NCBI GenBank assembly: GCA_037157565.1
Contig: JAZHRO010000013.1
Coordinates: 116,822,001 to 116,886,000 of the forward strand
Reading direction: 5' to 3'
Length of the DNA stretch: 64,000 bases
Origin: Thalassia testudinum
Taxonomy: Eukaryota > Streptophyta > Magnoliopsida > Alismatales > Hydrocharitaceae
Below are positions 22,841-34,379 of this stretch, in pieces. Below the pieces are notes generated by a model. The model ran no database searches and was not told where the DNA came from. It saw only the letters and a list, made by a program, of their open reading frames with translations. Each line of letters opens with the position of its first letter. Position 1 is the stretch's first letter. The position numbers and the translations under genes are program-made.

Positions 22841-23760
22841 GTCCTCTAAGTATATACAATGTGTATAGTAGGGAGGATGAATACCCTTAAGATCAGAAAG
22901 GGTCTAGCCAATAGCTTTTCTATATTTACTCAAGATCTAGAGAAGTTTGTGTTCTTGTGCCCCAGTAAGTCCAAAATTTATAATCAGGGGCAGGGTCTGA
23001 TTTGGACACAGGAAACCATATTGAAGGGAGTCAGGCAAGGGTTTTAATTCCAATTGTTGGCTCAGCTTCAAAAGAATTTCTACTTTTGGTATTAGTGGTG
23101 AAGTGAGAGTGAAAGGGTCAGCTGGAGTGTTAGCTGAATGTGTGGTTAGGGTGGAAGGGTGAGAAGAAGTGGATTGTTCAAGAACCATGTTAATGGAAAA
23201 ACAGGAACCTAAATGTGAAATCTGCAAAGTTTCCCCCATGATATTTTCTATTTCTGAATCCGAGTCATCAAAGAAATCAGGTTCTTGGAACCTCCTAGAA
23301 GCTTGGAAAATATCTAGGGTTACAGATTCGCCACTACACATGATCTTCATTTTACCAGAATCACAATCAATATTTGAGCGGGCGGTAGCTAAGAATGGTC
23401 TTCCAAGAATTATAGGGGTAAACTTTAATGCTTCTGGTACCTCTATGTCTAGGACTAAAAAGTCTACTACAAATAGACAATTTTTGACCCGGACAAGGAC
23501 ATCCTCAACAATTCCCCTTGGTTTAATTGTAGATCGGTTGGCTAATTGAAGAGTAACCTCAACAGGCTTTAATTCACTGATCTTAAATTCCTCAAAAGCA
23601 ATTGTGGGGATAAGATTAATTGAGGCACCGAGATCCAACAAGGCATGATCAAAAGAAGTATCATTAATGATAACTTGAATCAGGGGTGTGCCTGGATCTT
23701 TTCTCTTAAGAGGTAGTCGACTCTACACAACTGAGCTGACTGTCTCAAGAAGGATCACCT
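22841..23760 (-). pseudogene. Aspartic protease and linker (element C)
   Basis: The 234-codon frame 22937-23641 starts at LDLGASINLIPTIAFEEF (catalytic Asp in DLGAS) and continues TLQLANRSTIKPRGIVEDVLVRV, VDFLVLDIEVPEALKFTPIILGRPFLATARSNIDCDSGK. An acidic linker (PDFFDDSDSEIENI) and a Ser/Thr/Pro-rich stretch follow, then LKPLPDSLQYGFLCPNQTLPLII, the lead into RT. Upstream, PLKRKDPGTPLIQVIINDTSFDHAL is the conserved approach to the protease. Confidence 0.88.
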
Positions 23761-24208
23761 TTCCTAAATTTCTGGGTAGCCTTTTTGGGGTACACAAATC
23801 TTTTAGAAATTTTGCATAGGCAGGGATGTATTTTATGGCATCTAGGAGAGGGATGTTAATTTCAACTTGCCTAAATAAATCCATTAATTCCTTATCAGTG
23901 GGCTCAGATTTCTTCTTTTTCTTATTTTGTGAAGAATGGAGAGCTTGTGGAAATGGTGTAGGGTTTCCCTGTTTTGCATTATTAGGTTCCTAAACAATGT
24001 TAAAGGAAGATGGGGAAGAGTTGATCTATTTTTCATTGAAATGAGTTTCTTTATCAAGCAGGGGGTCTTGAGTGGTTTTCCCATTCCTCAAAGTAACTGC
24101 ATTTGCAGTCTGGTTGTTTCTAGGATAAGGACGGGAAGCTTGACTGTTATTGAAACCCTGGGGATGCTGAGGTGCTGGTTGAATGGGTTGACTGGGATAT
24201 CCATTTTG
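23761..24208 (-). pseudogene. Gag C-terminus and pre-protease segment (element C)
   Basis: Minus-strand text includes RNNQTANAVTLRNGK, a Lys-rich SSQNKKKKKSEP stretch, KELMDLF, VEINIPLLDAIKYIPAYAKFLKDLC and GKVILLETVSSVV, matching 34080-34570 of element B. It is separated from the rest of gag by the copia-like solo LTR. Confidence 0.82.
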
Positions 24209-24840
24209 TGTAGGATCTAAAATATGGAATATATATGGCTATGCGCAAAAAAAATACTTAAGCACAATGTTAGTAATAGCAAGACAATTTACACAATCAA
24301 TCAAACCACAGAAATAGGCACAATATGTATAGTGGTTCCCCTCCCTTGGGTACTCCACTACCTAAGCTTCCCAGCTTATTATTTTTAACCCGATTACCTC
24401 AACCCCGAGGAAATCAATTTACTAACCGAGGTAATTAACGGGTTACCTCAACCCAAGTACAAAAGTAGGTTTGTTACAACCCAACGAGCAAATGCTCAAG
24501 AACAAATGAAATACAGGTGTAAGAAAGAAAGATCTTACAACTAAGTTCCTAAGCCTCTCAACAAATGTAAATATAATGTTACCGATTTGAGAGCCTAGAA
24601 TGAGTGTGAATGCCTTGACAATGCATGAAGAAATCACGTCGAAGTATTTGCAAAAGCGTAGAGAAATTGAGAGCAGCAAATTATTCCTTCTCTTGAATAT
24701 GTGGTGGAAAAATGTGAAATATAGCTCTAGGAATTTTCCTTGTATTTCTAATCTTTCTAGTCTACAAACAAAGAGTCCTAGGGTCATTTTATAGAGTTTA
24801 GGACCTCAAGGATTCGTCTACTTGACGTTGGGGTTTAAAT

Positions 24841-24955
24841 CCCAACGTTCAGATAGCCAAAATTAATTTTCTAGCCATTCAGTTTTTGAGCCAACGGCCC
24901 CAATGTTCATATAGCCAAAATTAAATTTCTAGCCGTTCAATTTTTGAGCCAGCGG
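24841..24955 (-). repeat. Two tandem 58-base units in the copia-like LTR
   Basis: CAACGTTCAGATAGCCAAAA and CAATGTTCATATAGCCAAAA start the two units, each ending TTTTTGAGCCARCGG; period 57-58 bases. Confidence 0.85.
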
Positions 24956-24960
24956 CTACC

Positions 24961-25295
24961 TGGTACCGGTACTAAAGTACTTGTACCGGTACTAGCAGCT
25001 CACTGCCACTAGTACATGAGTCCTGGTACCGGTACTCATGATTGGTACCAGTACTTGTGACTCCCAAGTTTGAAATTCCTTGGGCACAGTAACCTACCTG
25101 TACCGGTACTTATCATGGGTACTAGTACTTGTAAGGTTCAGGCCAGAATTAAGGCTTCAACCTGTGGCCAACATGTACCGGTACCCATGGTTGGTACCGG
25201 TACATGTTGTTCACAGTTTGAGACGAATTCTCAAACCTGTGCCTTACAAATACCAGTAATGATGAACAGTACTGGTACTTGCTTACCAGTACTTG
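24961..25295 (-). repeat. Array of TACCGGTAC palindromes in the copia-like LTR
   Basis: Repeated GGTACCGGTAC, TACCAGTAC and TACTGGTAC units (roughly ten) irregularly spaced by 10-40 bases, in the presumptive U3 upstream of the TATA-like box on the minus strand. Confidence 0.85.
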
Positions 25296-25630
25296 TTTTA
25301 AGTATTTTAGTTCATTACGTACTTTGAAAATGTTTGCAATATAAATCCTAATTTATCTCTAATTGAGTTTACAATCTAAGTTATGATTCTTTTGTTAAGG
25401 GGCATATACAATCTATAAGAAAATTTAAACTAGAAACACTAAAGGTTGAAGATGATCTTCTTCTCCTCGATTCTTCCTTGTCATCTTGCCTCCTTCTTAT
25501 CGTGATCTTATCCTTTTCATAAGCTTCCATCATTTCCTGTTTGCCTTAATCTTCACCTAAATCTGAAAGAACTCAATTGCAAACATTAATCCATAATAAT
25601 TTTGTGAACACCAAAATAAGATGTGGAACA

Positions 25631-27220
25631 AGGTTCCAACACCTTGGAACTGATTCCTTTGATTATTCGGGTTGGGCATGGGTGGGGAAGGTAAATTCCC
25701 AACAAATCGATGATCAGTAGTAACCTTAACTTGGTGTTGCAAGTTGGTAATCATGCAGGTTACTTCTATCATTTGATTCTGCATACCTTACAGAGTTTAC
25801 TTGACCTGAGTATTAATATCTTCCTGGGATGGTCCAGGTTGATATGCAGATTGCCCATAATTTGCAAAATGATTTTGTTTGGGAAAAGGAATCGGGTTCG
25901 GGTTTTTCCAGGAGTGATTCAGGTTAGTCCTCTAGTTTTGATTGTAAGTGTTGGAGGGGTCTATAAATTGCTCCTGGAGAGCATAAATATTTTCCGTGGT
26001 GGGATCAAAAATATTTTGATTCAAATAATGAAAATTCCCAGTCAGTTCTTGTGGGAAATCAGTTGGAAACTGCTGACCAGCAGGTGTGGCATCAATATTG
26101 TGCAGATTTTCTCTTCGGAGAAGTTGTGGAGTGTTAGTGTGTGGAGAGTTAAAGTGCAGAGCTTGTTTGTTTGTGAGCTTTTCTTCCATTTTTCTTTTGG
26201 TGAATTTGCATCTGGTCTAGTCATTGAGCTAACATATATAGATTATCCTAAGTGACTGGAACAGAGGTGGATTTGGAGTCAATTTCATTAACTCCGTGTC
26301 TGGGGTTTTGTGTTTTACCAAAAGTGTCCATTGAAGTCATATTAAATGACTTTTCACTCATTTCTTCAAAGAGGAGATGGCACTTTTGGCATCTTTATTA
26401 AGGAAATTGCCCCCACATGAGGCATCTACAAATTGCTTCAATTGATCTTCTAATCCATGATAGAAGATCTACACTAACTACCATTGCGGAATTTCATGGT
26501 GGGGACAACTTATTAAAAGTTCTTGGAATCTTTCCCAGGCTTCATGGAGGGGTTCATCAATTTTTTGTTGAGAGGTCGTTATGGATCTTCTTAAAGCATT
26601 AGTTTGACCGATCGGAAAAAATTTCTTTAGAAAAGCTTTCTTTAATTGGGGCCAGGTGGTAATTAGGCGCCCAACCGTTCTAAACTAATGTGAAGCTTTA
26701 TCTTTTGGAGAGAGGGGAAAAAGTCTCATCAACCACATGTCATCCTGCACATTGCGCGAATGAGTGGTTTGAGCGAAGACAGTTAATTCCTCGAGATGAC
26801 AAAAAGGGTCCTCTCTTGGAAGACCATGAAAATGCTTGATAAGATTTAGAATGGCTAGCTTGATCTCAAAATCCCCATGAGGTATGACCACCCTAGGTCT
26901 TTCCTCATAATTGGAAGGATCATAGAAATCCTTCAGAGGAACAACAAGTTGTTGGTGGGGTGGTGGGTTTTGCCCTTGGTTGGCTAGGTTCGTTACAACC
27001 CTAGCCAAATCCTCTTGATTTTGTTGCAGTTGAACCAAATGGTCGACCATCAAGGCAAAGGGGTTTATATTTTGAGTTCAGATTGGAGGGCCACCTGGCC
27101 TTGCAGGAATTTTTGGTTGCTCTAGATGAGAGATGTGAGGCATGGGAAGTCAGCTTGTGGGTCGGTTGACAGGTTAGAAGTGGAAGCAGAATTTTTTTGT
27201 CAGTTTCTTGGGTTTTCCAT
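25631..27220 (-). pseudogene. Athila-type gag, broken (element C)
   Basis: Starts at an ATG (complement at 27218-27220, MENPRNRQKNSASTS), the same start as element B. It is frameshifted within 100 codons into the 122-codon frame 26685-27053: MMVDHLVQLQQNQEDLARVV, KDFYDPSNYEERPRVVIPHG, LIKHFHGLPREDPFCH, MWLMRLFP. Later blocks (VGRTNALRRS, CPHHEIPQW-like, DASCGGNFLNKDAKSA, MTSMDTFGKTQ) are in shifting frames between 26680 and 26290. The 25932-26189 frame is the Asn/Pro/His-rich tail. The C-terminus lies beyond the solo LTR. Confidence 0.87.
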
Positions 27221-28565
27221 TTTCCTATAAGAGGAAGGAGAAGAAAATAAAGATTTTCTGGTGCGGGGGGCAAAATCAGATGGTTGCTCAATATGTGGTT
27301 TTTGGGCCCTTCTCCCGTGCATGCACTTTTTTGGAAGAAATGGAGGAGAGGAGAAGAGAAAGAGATGAGAGAAAGTGTGCAATTCAAACAACAAATTCTA
27401 GACCTAACTTAAGTGTGACTCTGTAAAAAATTAACCTAAGACTTGGTCTACCTAGGAAATAAGTAATCAACAGTGAATACCCGTTCTGTCAACAAATCTA
27501 GCCAAGTTGCTTAAGGGAAAATTTGGGCCCAAGCGTTTCCCTGAAAAATCCCCAAGTGCTTGTACAAATCCATGCCTGGTCATTTGACACAGCCCCTCAG
27601 CCTGAACACCAGATATAGATGACAGAATTGGTATTAACTATATAAAACTTAAGACCTCTATAGCAAGCCTAAGTTGATGAAACCTTAGGGGTCAAGTTGC
27701 TATGAATTTTAGTTAGGTCTAGGATACTAAAGTGCAGATGGAATGTGGAGGGCATTGATTGGGTTGTTGCCCTGTTATTTCAATTTTTAGTGTGCGTGCA
27801 GGAATTAGAAAGTGGTTCCAATTAAAAACAAGTTGTCACATAATTTTTTATATTTTTGCCTTTTAGGATTGGATTTAACTTAGTGTATTTTTAGGGTTTT
27901 CTTTTTAAGTTTTCAAACAAGTTTGAGATTCCACAAACAAGAGAAAATCAAGTTGTATGGGTGAGGATATGTTTCCTTTTGGTTGTTTGTCTCTAAAAAT
28001 GAAAAAGAAACCCTAATCCAATTGATCCTAGGATAGAAATTTAACTACTAATGAGTTACTTTTAGGCTTTCTATATTAAGTAGTGGTCCAAACAATTCAG
28101 ACAACACCACTACCTTGAAAAGAATCAAACAAGGATTCTAGAAAATATTATTTCAAGATTTTAGGATTTTTTTTATAATTATTTTGAATTTTTATTTATA
28201 CTGGTGTCAAAGTCCAGAAATGATACCTATGGATATTTTGGACTTGTCAGTATTACCACCAAACTTAGAAAATTTTGGAGATTTTATATGATGTGTAGAA
28301 TTTCACAGGGCTTGAAGAAAACTAAATTTCACAAAAATTAGATGAGCATAAAAATTCTAACAATTCATGGACAGTAGCAAAATGGGAAGATTAGAGGGTG
28401 TAACCCCTCTTTAGTTGATGAATTTTTAAAAATTAAATAAAAAACCAATTAGTTTGAAATTTGAAACAAATGCTCCAAACTTGATTTGAAATCTCTATGT
28501 AAAATTCGAAGATTTTACGAAGCTTGTGGTGATCGAAATTGATTTTTCAAGTTCGGACAGAAGTC
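27221..28565 (-). mobile_element. Leader of element C, gag-proximal part
   Basis: Aligns in reverse with 31180-32516 of element B (for example the GGATATTTTGGACTTGTCAGTATTACC segment against 31480-31520). It ends at 28565 in AAGTC, where element B begins. No coding content. Confidence 0.85.
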
Positions 28566-28789
28566 TGATAAATGCCAGTTTATCATCATTCTTATGCATT
28601 AAAACAAACCTAGCTCTTAGGATTTTACTCCGCAAACGAGTTTTTTGGGCTGCGTTTAGGCATTAACTAGGTTAGGCATGCATTGCATTTTCTTTTGTTG
28701 TTTTAATGTGTTTTTGTGAGTGTTAGGGATGAACAGATATACAGATCCCTAAAACCCTAGCACTCAAGAAGGCAAATGGTGAAGGAGGA

Positions 28790-29470
28790 GCTTAGACTAA
28801 CTAGAACTCAGCTTGATCTAGCTCACCATAGTGGAACCTAGATCACTTGGACTAGGGTTAGCTCATCCCAGCTCCATTCAGCTAATCTCAACTGAATGGT
28901 AGCTTAAGAAAGCGCATCTTAGCTCACCCAAGCTCAAGTCAGCTCAGATCCAACTCAACCTAGTTGAGCCCAGCTCTTCTCAACTCCCACTAGTCCACAG
29001 GGAGCTCTACCAAGCTCAGCTGAGTTGACTGGAGTTCACTCCAGCTTAGATCTAGCTACATCCAGCTCCACTCAACTCCAGCTGGCTGAAGAAGAATTCA
29101 TCCCAGCTTAGGAGGCTCAAGTCCAGCTCCCGGAGACTCAGCTTAGCTCAAGCTAATTGAGCTAAGCTACCTTAGCTGCCTCAATCAGCTCAATTCTCCC
29201 CGGGAGCACCAGACCTAGCTCACCTCAACTACATTCAATAGAGGGCAGCTCACTTCAGCTTGGCTTAGTAGCTAGCAAAGAATTAGCAAGCTAAGATAGC
29301 TAGAGTAGCCCCATCTTGACCTCTTCAGCAGCTGCCAGCTCCACTTCAGCTCCACATTCTTCAGATATAGCTCCTCCCTCAAAACCCTAGCTCCAACACC
29401 TCCTCCTCTACTCCACCATTAGCTAAGCTAGCTTAGCTTAGCTTAGCTTAGCTATGCTCTAGCTTCCTTG
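28790..29470 (+). repeat. AGCT-rich degenerate array in the B 5' LTR
   Basis: CAGCTCA, TAGCTCACC, CCAGCTTAG and similar, with AGCT every 15-20 bases, ending in TTAGCTTAGCTTAGCTTAGCT near 29430. Reverse-complement counterpart of 17780-18560. Confidence 0.85.
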
Positions 29471-29916
29471 GCTTGTACCACCCAAAAACCCTACCTAACA
29501 ACACCACGAACTAGCTCCACCTAAGCTCCACATAAGCTAACCCAACTTGGCACCAACCTAGCCTACCCACCACCTCCAAAAGACACCAAAAAAGTGTCCC
29601 AAAAACCACCCTAACTACCCGCTTGTTGGCACCACTTTTCCCAACAAAAATCCCCTTCATCTCCACCACACATCTCCCCTTAAACCCATCTCCACCATCC
29701 ACATAATCCCACCTTCTAGAAGCCTTAAAGTTAGTGCCAACCCATGGAACCTCTCCAAGGTTGGTGCCATTTTTAGGTGCCCCTTCACCAACCCTAACTA
29801 CCCCCTTACACCCCTTAGGTGGCGCCAACCATCCTTAACCCTAGGATCAACTAACCACCTCCATCTTCCCATCTTAGCCCTCCATTCAAGAGTCACCTTA
29901 ACCCCCCATCCTACCC

Positions 29917-29923
29917 TATAAAA
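29917..29923 (+). promoter_or_regulatory. TATA box of element B 5' LTR
   Basis: CTACCCTATAAAAAAACC, conserved as CCCTATAAAAAGACC at 40892 in the 3' LTR. Confidence 0.78.
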
Positions 29924-30822
29924 AAACCACTACCCACCACCATTCAATCCATCCTTGGCTAGCAAATTCACTCTCATACTCTACCTAGAGCCCACGCCCA
30001 AGAGAGAAGAAGAAGATTAAGGGGATACTCTGTCCCTTTGGTGCCTTCCCCTCTTCCCTTCTCTCTTGAGCCACGCTAGCCAAAGGAGGAGCCAGGCAAG
30101 GAAGTTCTTTGGAGGAGATCTTGAAGGTTGTCCATGCCACCTTGGAGGAGAATTTGAGGGTGGTGCACGCCCACTCCTTGGAGGAGAGCAATGATGGTGG
30201 TAGCATCCACCTTGGAGGAGCTCTCAAGGAAGGAGAAGAAGGAGGCCTTCTTTTCAAGCCAAGGAGCATCTAGGCTTGGAGCAAGAAGACTCCCTTCTTC
30301 ACCAAATTTTTTAAGAGGATTTGTGTTTCTTTTATTGCTTTTAGATTTTTTCATTTCTAGTTGAAGCATTCCTTTACTTGTCTTTGAAAAGAACAGAAAT
30401 TCTAGTTAATCAAATTGCCTTCTTTTTAATTTGCTATTGCAATTGTTACTTTTGTTCTAGCAGTTATTCTACTTCCACTCCCTAATTACTCTAGAACTCT
30501 ACTTGCCTAGAGTGAGGTTAGGTAGTGGACATTTTAATCTCTTAAGTTTTAGCTTAGCATTTTAGATGTTAGCACTTTTTCGTCACAATTCGCACTTTGC
30601 CCGTTTATTTCAAAAGACAAAAAAATATATATATTTAAAATACCAAAAAGAAGGTTGAGATTTAGTTTTAGCAAGATAATTGAATTGCAATTTTTGCCTC
30701 CTTGGACGACCCTAGATACTTCCCTATCTAAGATACAAATTTAAAAGCATATGCGAATTCACATGTTACAACCACATTAAAAACCCGCTTTTACAAATCA
30801 CGCGACTTTTTGCATCACTTTT

Positions 30823-30840
30823 TGGCACCGTTGCTTGGGA
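30823..30840 (+). other. Primer-binding site, tRNA-Asp type (element B)
   Basis: TGGCACCGTTGCTTGGGA matches 15 of 18 bases of the tRNA-Asp complement, 5 bases after the LTR end. Confidence 0.88.
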
Positions 30841-32516
30841 GGCACGGCTTTGCATTAGTCATTTTTCTCTTGCTTGAAGTGGATCTCATCCCCTTCTCTT
30901 TCTTCACTTTCGTGTGTGCAGGAACTATTGCAGGAAGAAAGTGGGAATCTAGAAGCGACAGCTCAAAGTTCCATTTCTTCCTATGAAATTCAGGTTGGTT
31001 TCCCTTTCTGGTCACATAACTAATTAAAACTACCAAAAACATATTAAACTTGGCTTTCAGGAACCCAAACATCTTAATTAAGTGGAGTGGTTTTCATTAA
31101 AATTCATTGTTTGCTTGAATGTTTCATTAACACCACTCCATTTCAAGTATTGGTGTTCTATTTTTCGAGTCCAGATTTCTATCTGGACTTGAAAAATCGA
31201 TTCCCAACACCACAAGCCTCCTAAAATCATAACATTTTATACAGTTATTCAAAATTAAGTTAGGAACATCTGTTCTAAATTTTAGATCAATTAGCTTTGT
31301 ATTTAATTTTTAAAATTTGTAGACTGCAAAGGGGTCACACCCTCCAATCTTCCTATTTTGTTACTGTTAGTGAATTTTTAGAATTTTTATACTCGTCCAA
31401 TTTTTGTAAAATTTAGCTTTCTGGAATCCTTGTGAAATTTTACACACATATAAAATCACCAAAATTTACTGAGGTTAGTGGTAATATTAAGAAGTCCAAA
31501 ATACCCATGGGTACCATTCCTGGACTTTGACACCAGTACAAATAAAAATTCAGAACAATTATCAAACAAATTCCTAAAGTCTTACAAAAATCTTTTCTGG
31601 AATCCTTGTTTGATTTTACATAAGGTAGTGGTGTTAGTTGCACTGTTTGGACCAGTACCTATTCGGAAGGCCTAAAAAGAATTCATTGGTAGTAATTTTC
31701 AGTATTAGGGTTCAAATCCAATTGGGGTTTCTTTCTTGCTTTTTTTAGTCCCACAATATAAAGAAATATACCATCACCCATACAACTTTTTTTTCCTTTG
31801 ATTGTGGAGTTTCAAAATTGTTTGAACATTTAAAAAAGAGTAATCCTAAAACACATTCAATTAAATTGAATCCTAGAAAACATACACGAAAAATTGTGTA
31901 CAACTTGATTTGCATTGGAACCACTTTCCAATTCCTGCATGCACATAAAAAAAACTTGAAATAACAGGGCAACAACCCAATTAATGCCCTCGACATTCCG
32001 TCTGCACTATATCATCCTAGACCTAACTAAAATCCATAGCAACTTGACCCCTAAGGCTTCATCAACTTAGGCTTGCTATATAGGTCTTAAGTTTTCTTTA
32101 GTTAATATCAATTCTGTCATCTATATTTGGTGTTTAGGCTGAGCGGCCATGTCAAAAGATCAGGCGCGGGTTTGTACAAGCACCTGGGGTTTTCCCTGGA
32201 AAATGTTTGGGCCCAAACCTCCCCTTAAGCAACTTGGCTAGATTTGTTGACAGAACGGGTATTCACTATTGATTACTTATTTCCTATGTATACCAAGTCT
32301 TAGGTTTATTATTAGGGAGTCGCAATTAAGCTAGGTCTAGCTTTGTTTGTTTGAATTGCACACTTTCTCTCATCTCTTTCTCTTTTCCTCCCCTCCAATT
32401 CTTCCCAAACAGTGCATGCACAGGTGACGATCCCAAAAATCACACCTTGAGGGACCATCTGATTTCGCCCCCGCAGCAGAAAATCATTATTTTCTTCCTC
32501 CTCCTCTTCTAAAAAA
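30841..32516 (+). mobile_element. Leader of element B
   Basis: About 1.7 kb of non-coding sequence between the PBS and gag ATG, mirrored by the C leader. It contains a strong hairpin at 31161-31196. Short frames only. Confidence 0.85.
31161..31196 (+). other. 16-bp hairpin in the element B leader
   Basis: TTTTTCGAGTCCAGAT, loop TTCT, ATCTGGACTTGAAAAA: 16 pairs, one of them G-T. It lies about 320 bases after the PBS, where retroelements often carry dimerisation or packaging structures (inference). Element B itself is inserted in the middle of the corresponding hairpin of element C. Confidence 0.8.
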
Positions 32517-34379
32517 ATGGAAAACCCAGGAAGTCGACAAAAAAATTCTGCTTCCACTTCTAACCCATCAGCCGACTTGCAAGCTGACTTCACCCTCCCT
32601 CACCTCCCTAACTTGGAGCAACCAGAAATACAGCAGGGACAGGTGGCCCTCCAATTATAACTCAAAATCCAAATCCCTTTGCATTAATGGTTGACCATTT
32701 GGTTCAACTACAACAAAATCAAGAAGATTTAGCTAGGACTGTCATGAACCTAGCTAACCAAGGACAAAATCCACCACCCTGCCAACAGCCTTTCGTTCCT
32801 CTTAAGGATTTCTATGATCCTTCCAATTATGAGGAAAGACCAGGGGTGGTCATACCACAAGGGAATTTCGAGATCAAATTAGCCATTCTAAACCTTATCA
32901 AACATTTTCATGGTCTTCCAAGAGAGGACCCTTTTTGTCATGTCAAGGAATTAACTATCCTCGCTTAAACCACTCATTCCTGCAATGTGCAAGAAGACAT
33001 GTGGTTAATGAGACTTTTTCCTCTCTCTCTTACAGACAAAGTGTCTGATTGGTTTAGAACAGTTGGGTGCCCTATTACCACCTGGCCCCAATTAAAAAGC
33101 ACTTTTCTAAAAAAAATTTTTCTGATCGGTCGAACAAACGCATTAAAAAGATCTATAACAACCTTTCAACAGAAAATTGGTGTACCCCTCCACGAAGCCT
33201 TGGAAAGATTTCAGGAACTTCTAAGAAGTTGTCCCCACCATGAAATTTCACAATGGCAGTTAGTGCAGATCTTCTATCATGGATCAGAAGATCAATTGAA
33301 ACGATTTGTGGATGCCTCATGTGGGGGCAATTTTCTTAACAAAGACGCCAAAAGTGCATATCTCCTCTTTGAAGAAATGAGTGAAAACTCATTTAACATG
33401 ACTTCAATGGACACTTTTGGCAGATCACAAAACCCCAGACATGGAGTCCACGAAATTGACTCCAAATCCACCTCTGTTCTAGTCACTCAAGATGATCTAT
33501 ATATGTTAGCTCAATGACTGGACCAGATGCAAATTCACCAAAAGAAAATGGAAGAAACGCTCACAAATAAATAAGCTCCACACGTTCACTCTCCACACAT
33601 TAACCCTCCACACATTCTCCGAAGAGAAAATCTGCACAACATTGACGCCACATCTGCTGGTCAACAATTTTCGACTGATTTCCCACAAGATTTGACTGGG
33701 AATTTTGATCAAAATATTTTTGATCCCACCTCAAAAAATATTTATGCTCTCCAGGAGCAATTTAGAAACCCGTCCAACACTTCCAATCAAAACTAGAGGA
33801 CTAACCCGAATTACTCCTGGAAAAACCTAAACCCTATTCCTTTTCCCAAACAAAACTATTTTGGGAATTATGGGCAGGCTATGTATCAACCTGGACCATC
33901 CCAGGATGATATTAATAATCAGGTCATGAAAACTCTACAAGGAATGTAGACTCAAATGACAGAAGTAACTCGCATGATTACCAACTTGTAACACCAAGTT
34001 AATGTTACTCCTGATCATTGACCTATTGGGAATTTACCTTCCCAACCCATGCCCAACCCAAATAATCAAAGGAATCAATTCCAAGGTTGATATCCCAGCC
34101 AACCCATTCAACCAGCACCTCAGCATCCACCGGGTTTCAATAACAGTCAAGCTTCCCGTCCTCATCCTAGAAACAACCAGACTGCAAATGCAGTTACTTT
34201 GAGGAATGGGAAAACCACTCACAATCCCCTGCCTGTTAAAGAAACCCACTTTAATGAAATACAGATTAACTCTTCCTCATCTCCCCCTCATATTGTTCAG
34301 GAACCAATTAATGCAAAATAGGGAAACCCTGCTCCATTTCCACAAGCCCTTCACTCTTCAAATAAGAAAAAGAAGAAAT
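32517..34379 (+). pseudogene. Athila-type gag, broken (element B)
   Basis: ATG at 32517 (MENPGSRQKNSAST). A frameshift near 32655 leads to the frame 32687-32968 (MVDHLVQLQQNQEDLARTV, KDFYDPSNYEERPGVVIPQG, LIKHFHGLPREDPFCH). A stop there is followed by the 176-codon frame 32987-33517: MRLFPLSLTDKVSDWF, LIGRTNALKRSITTF, CPHHEISQWQLVQIFYHGS, DASCGGNFLNKDAKSA, LFEEMSENSFNMTSMDTFG. The tail is rich in Asn, Pro, Gln and His, with a TAG in GMQTQMTEVTRMI-like text near 33950. It ends with NQTANAVTLRNGK and a Lys-rich segment. No CCHC knuckle seen. Confidence 0.9.

Larger units (their letters stand above)
24209..25630 (-). mobile_element. Ty1/copia-like solo LTR (1422 bp) inside element C
   Basis: Sequence absent from the equivalent place in element B (near 34100). 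It has TG and CA at both ends: minus strand TGTTCCACATC to GATCCTACA. Minus-strand order: TACCGGTAC-rich segment, a 58-base tandem duplication, a TATA-like CTCTATAAAATGACC near 24790, leader, and a U5 with GGTAGTGGAGTACCCAAGGG and GGGGAACCACTAT text. That U5 text and the palindromic repeats resemble SIRE/Maximus-type copia LTRs from memory. No PBS or coding sequence, hence solo. No clean 5-base target duplication (TTTTG left, AGGTT right). Confidence 0.65.
28566..30817 (+). mobile_element. 5' LTR of element B (2252 bp)
   Basis: Starts TGATAAATGCCAGTTTATCA and ends TTTTTGCATCA; the same length as the 3' LTR (39540-41791). By eye the two differ at about 17 of the first 280 positions (around 6 percent). 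The U3 includes the AGCT-rich array (28790-29470) and a GGTGCCAAC-rich segment; the TATA box is at 29917. Downstream are CCTTGGAGGAG leader repeats and an AT-rich end. The flank before it is AAGTC. Confidence 0.96.

Noticed and set aside
28790..29470. CRISPR-like or satellite array
   Set aside because: Units are short, degenerate and irregularly spaced, with no spacers; the array is part of an LTR in a plant genome.
29511..29828. 105-codon minus-strand frames in both B LTRs (also 40486-40803)
   Set aside because: Antisense to the element, within the GGTGCCAAC-rich U3; similarity only reflects LTR identity.
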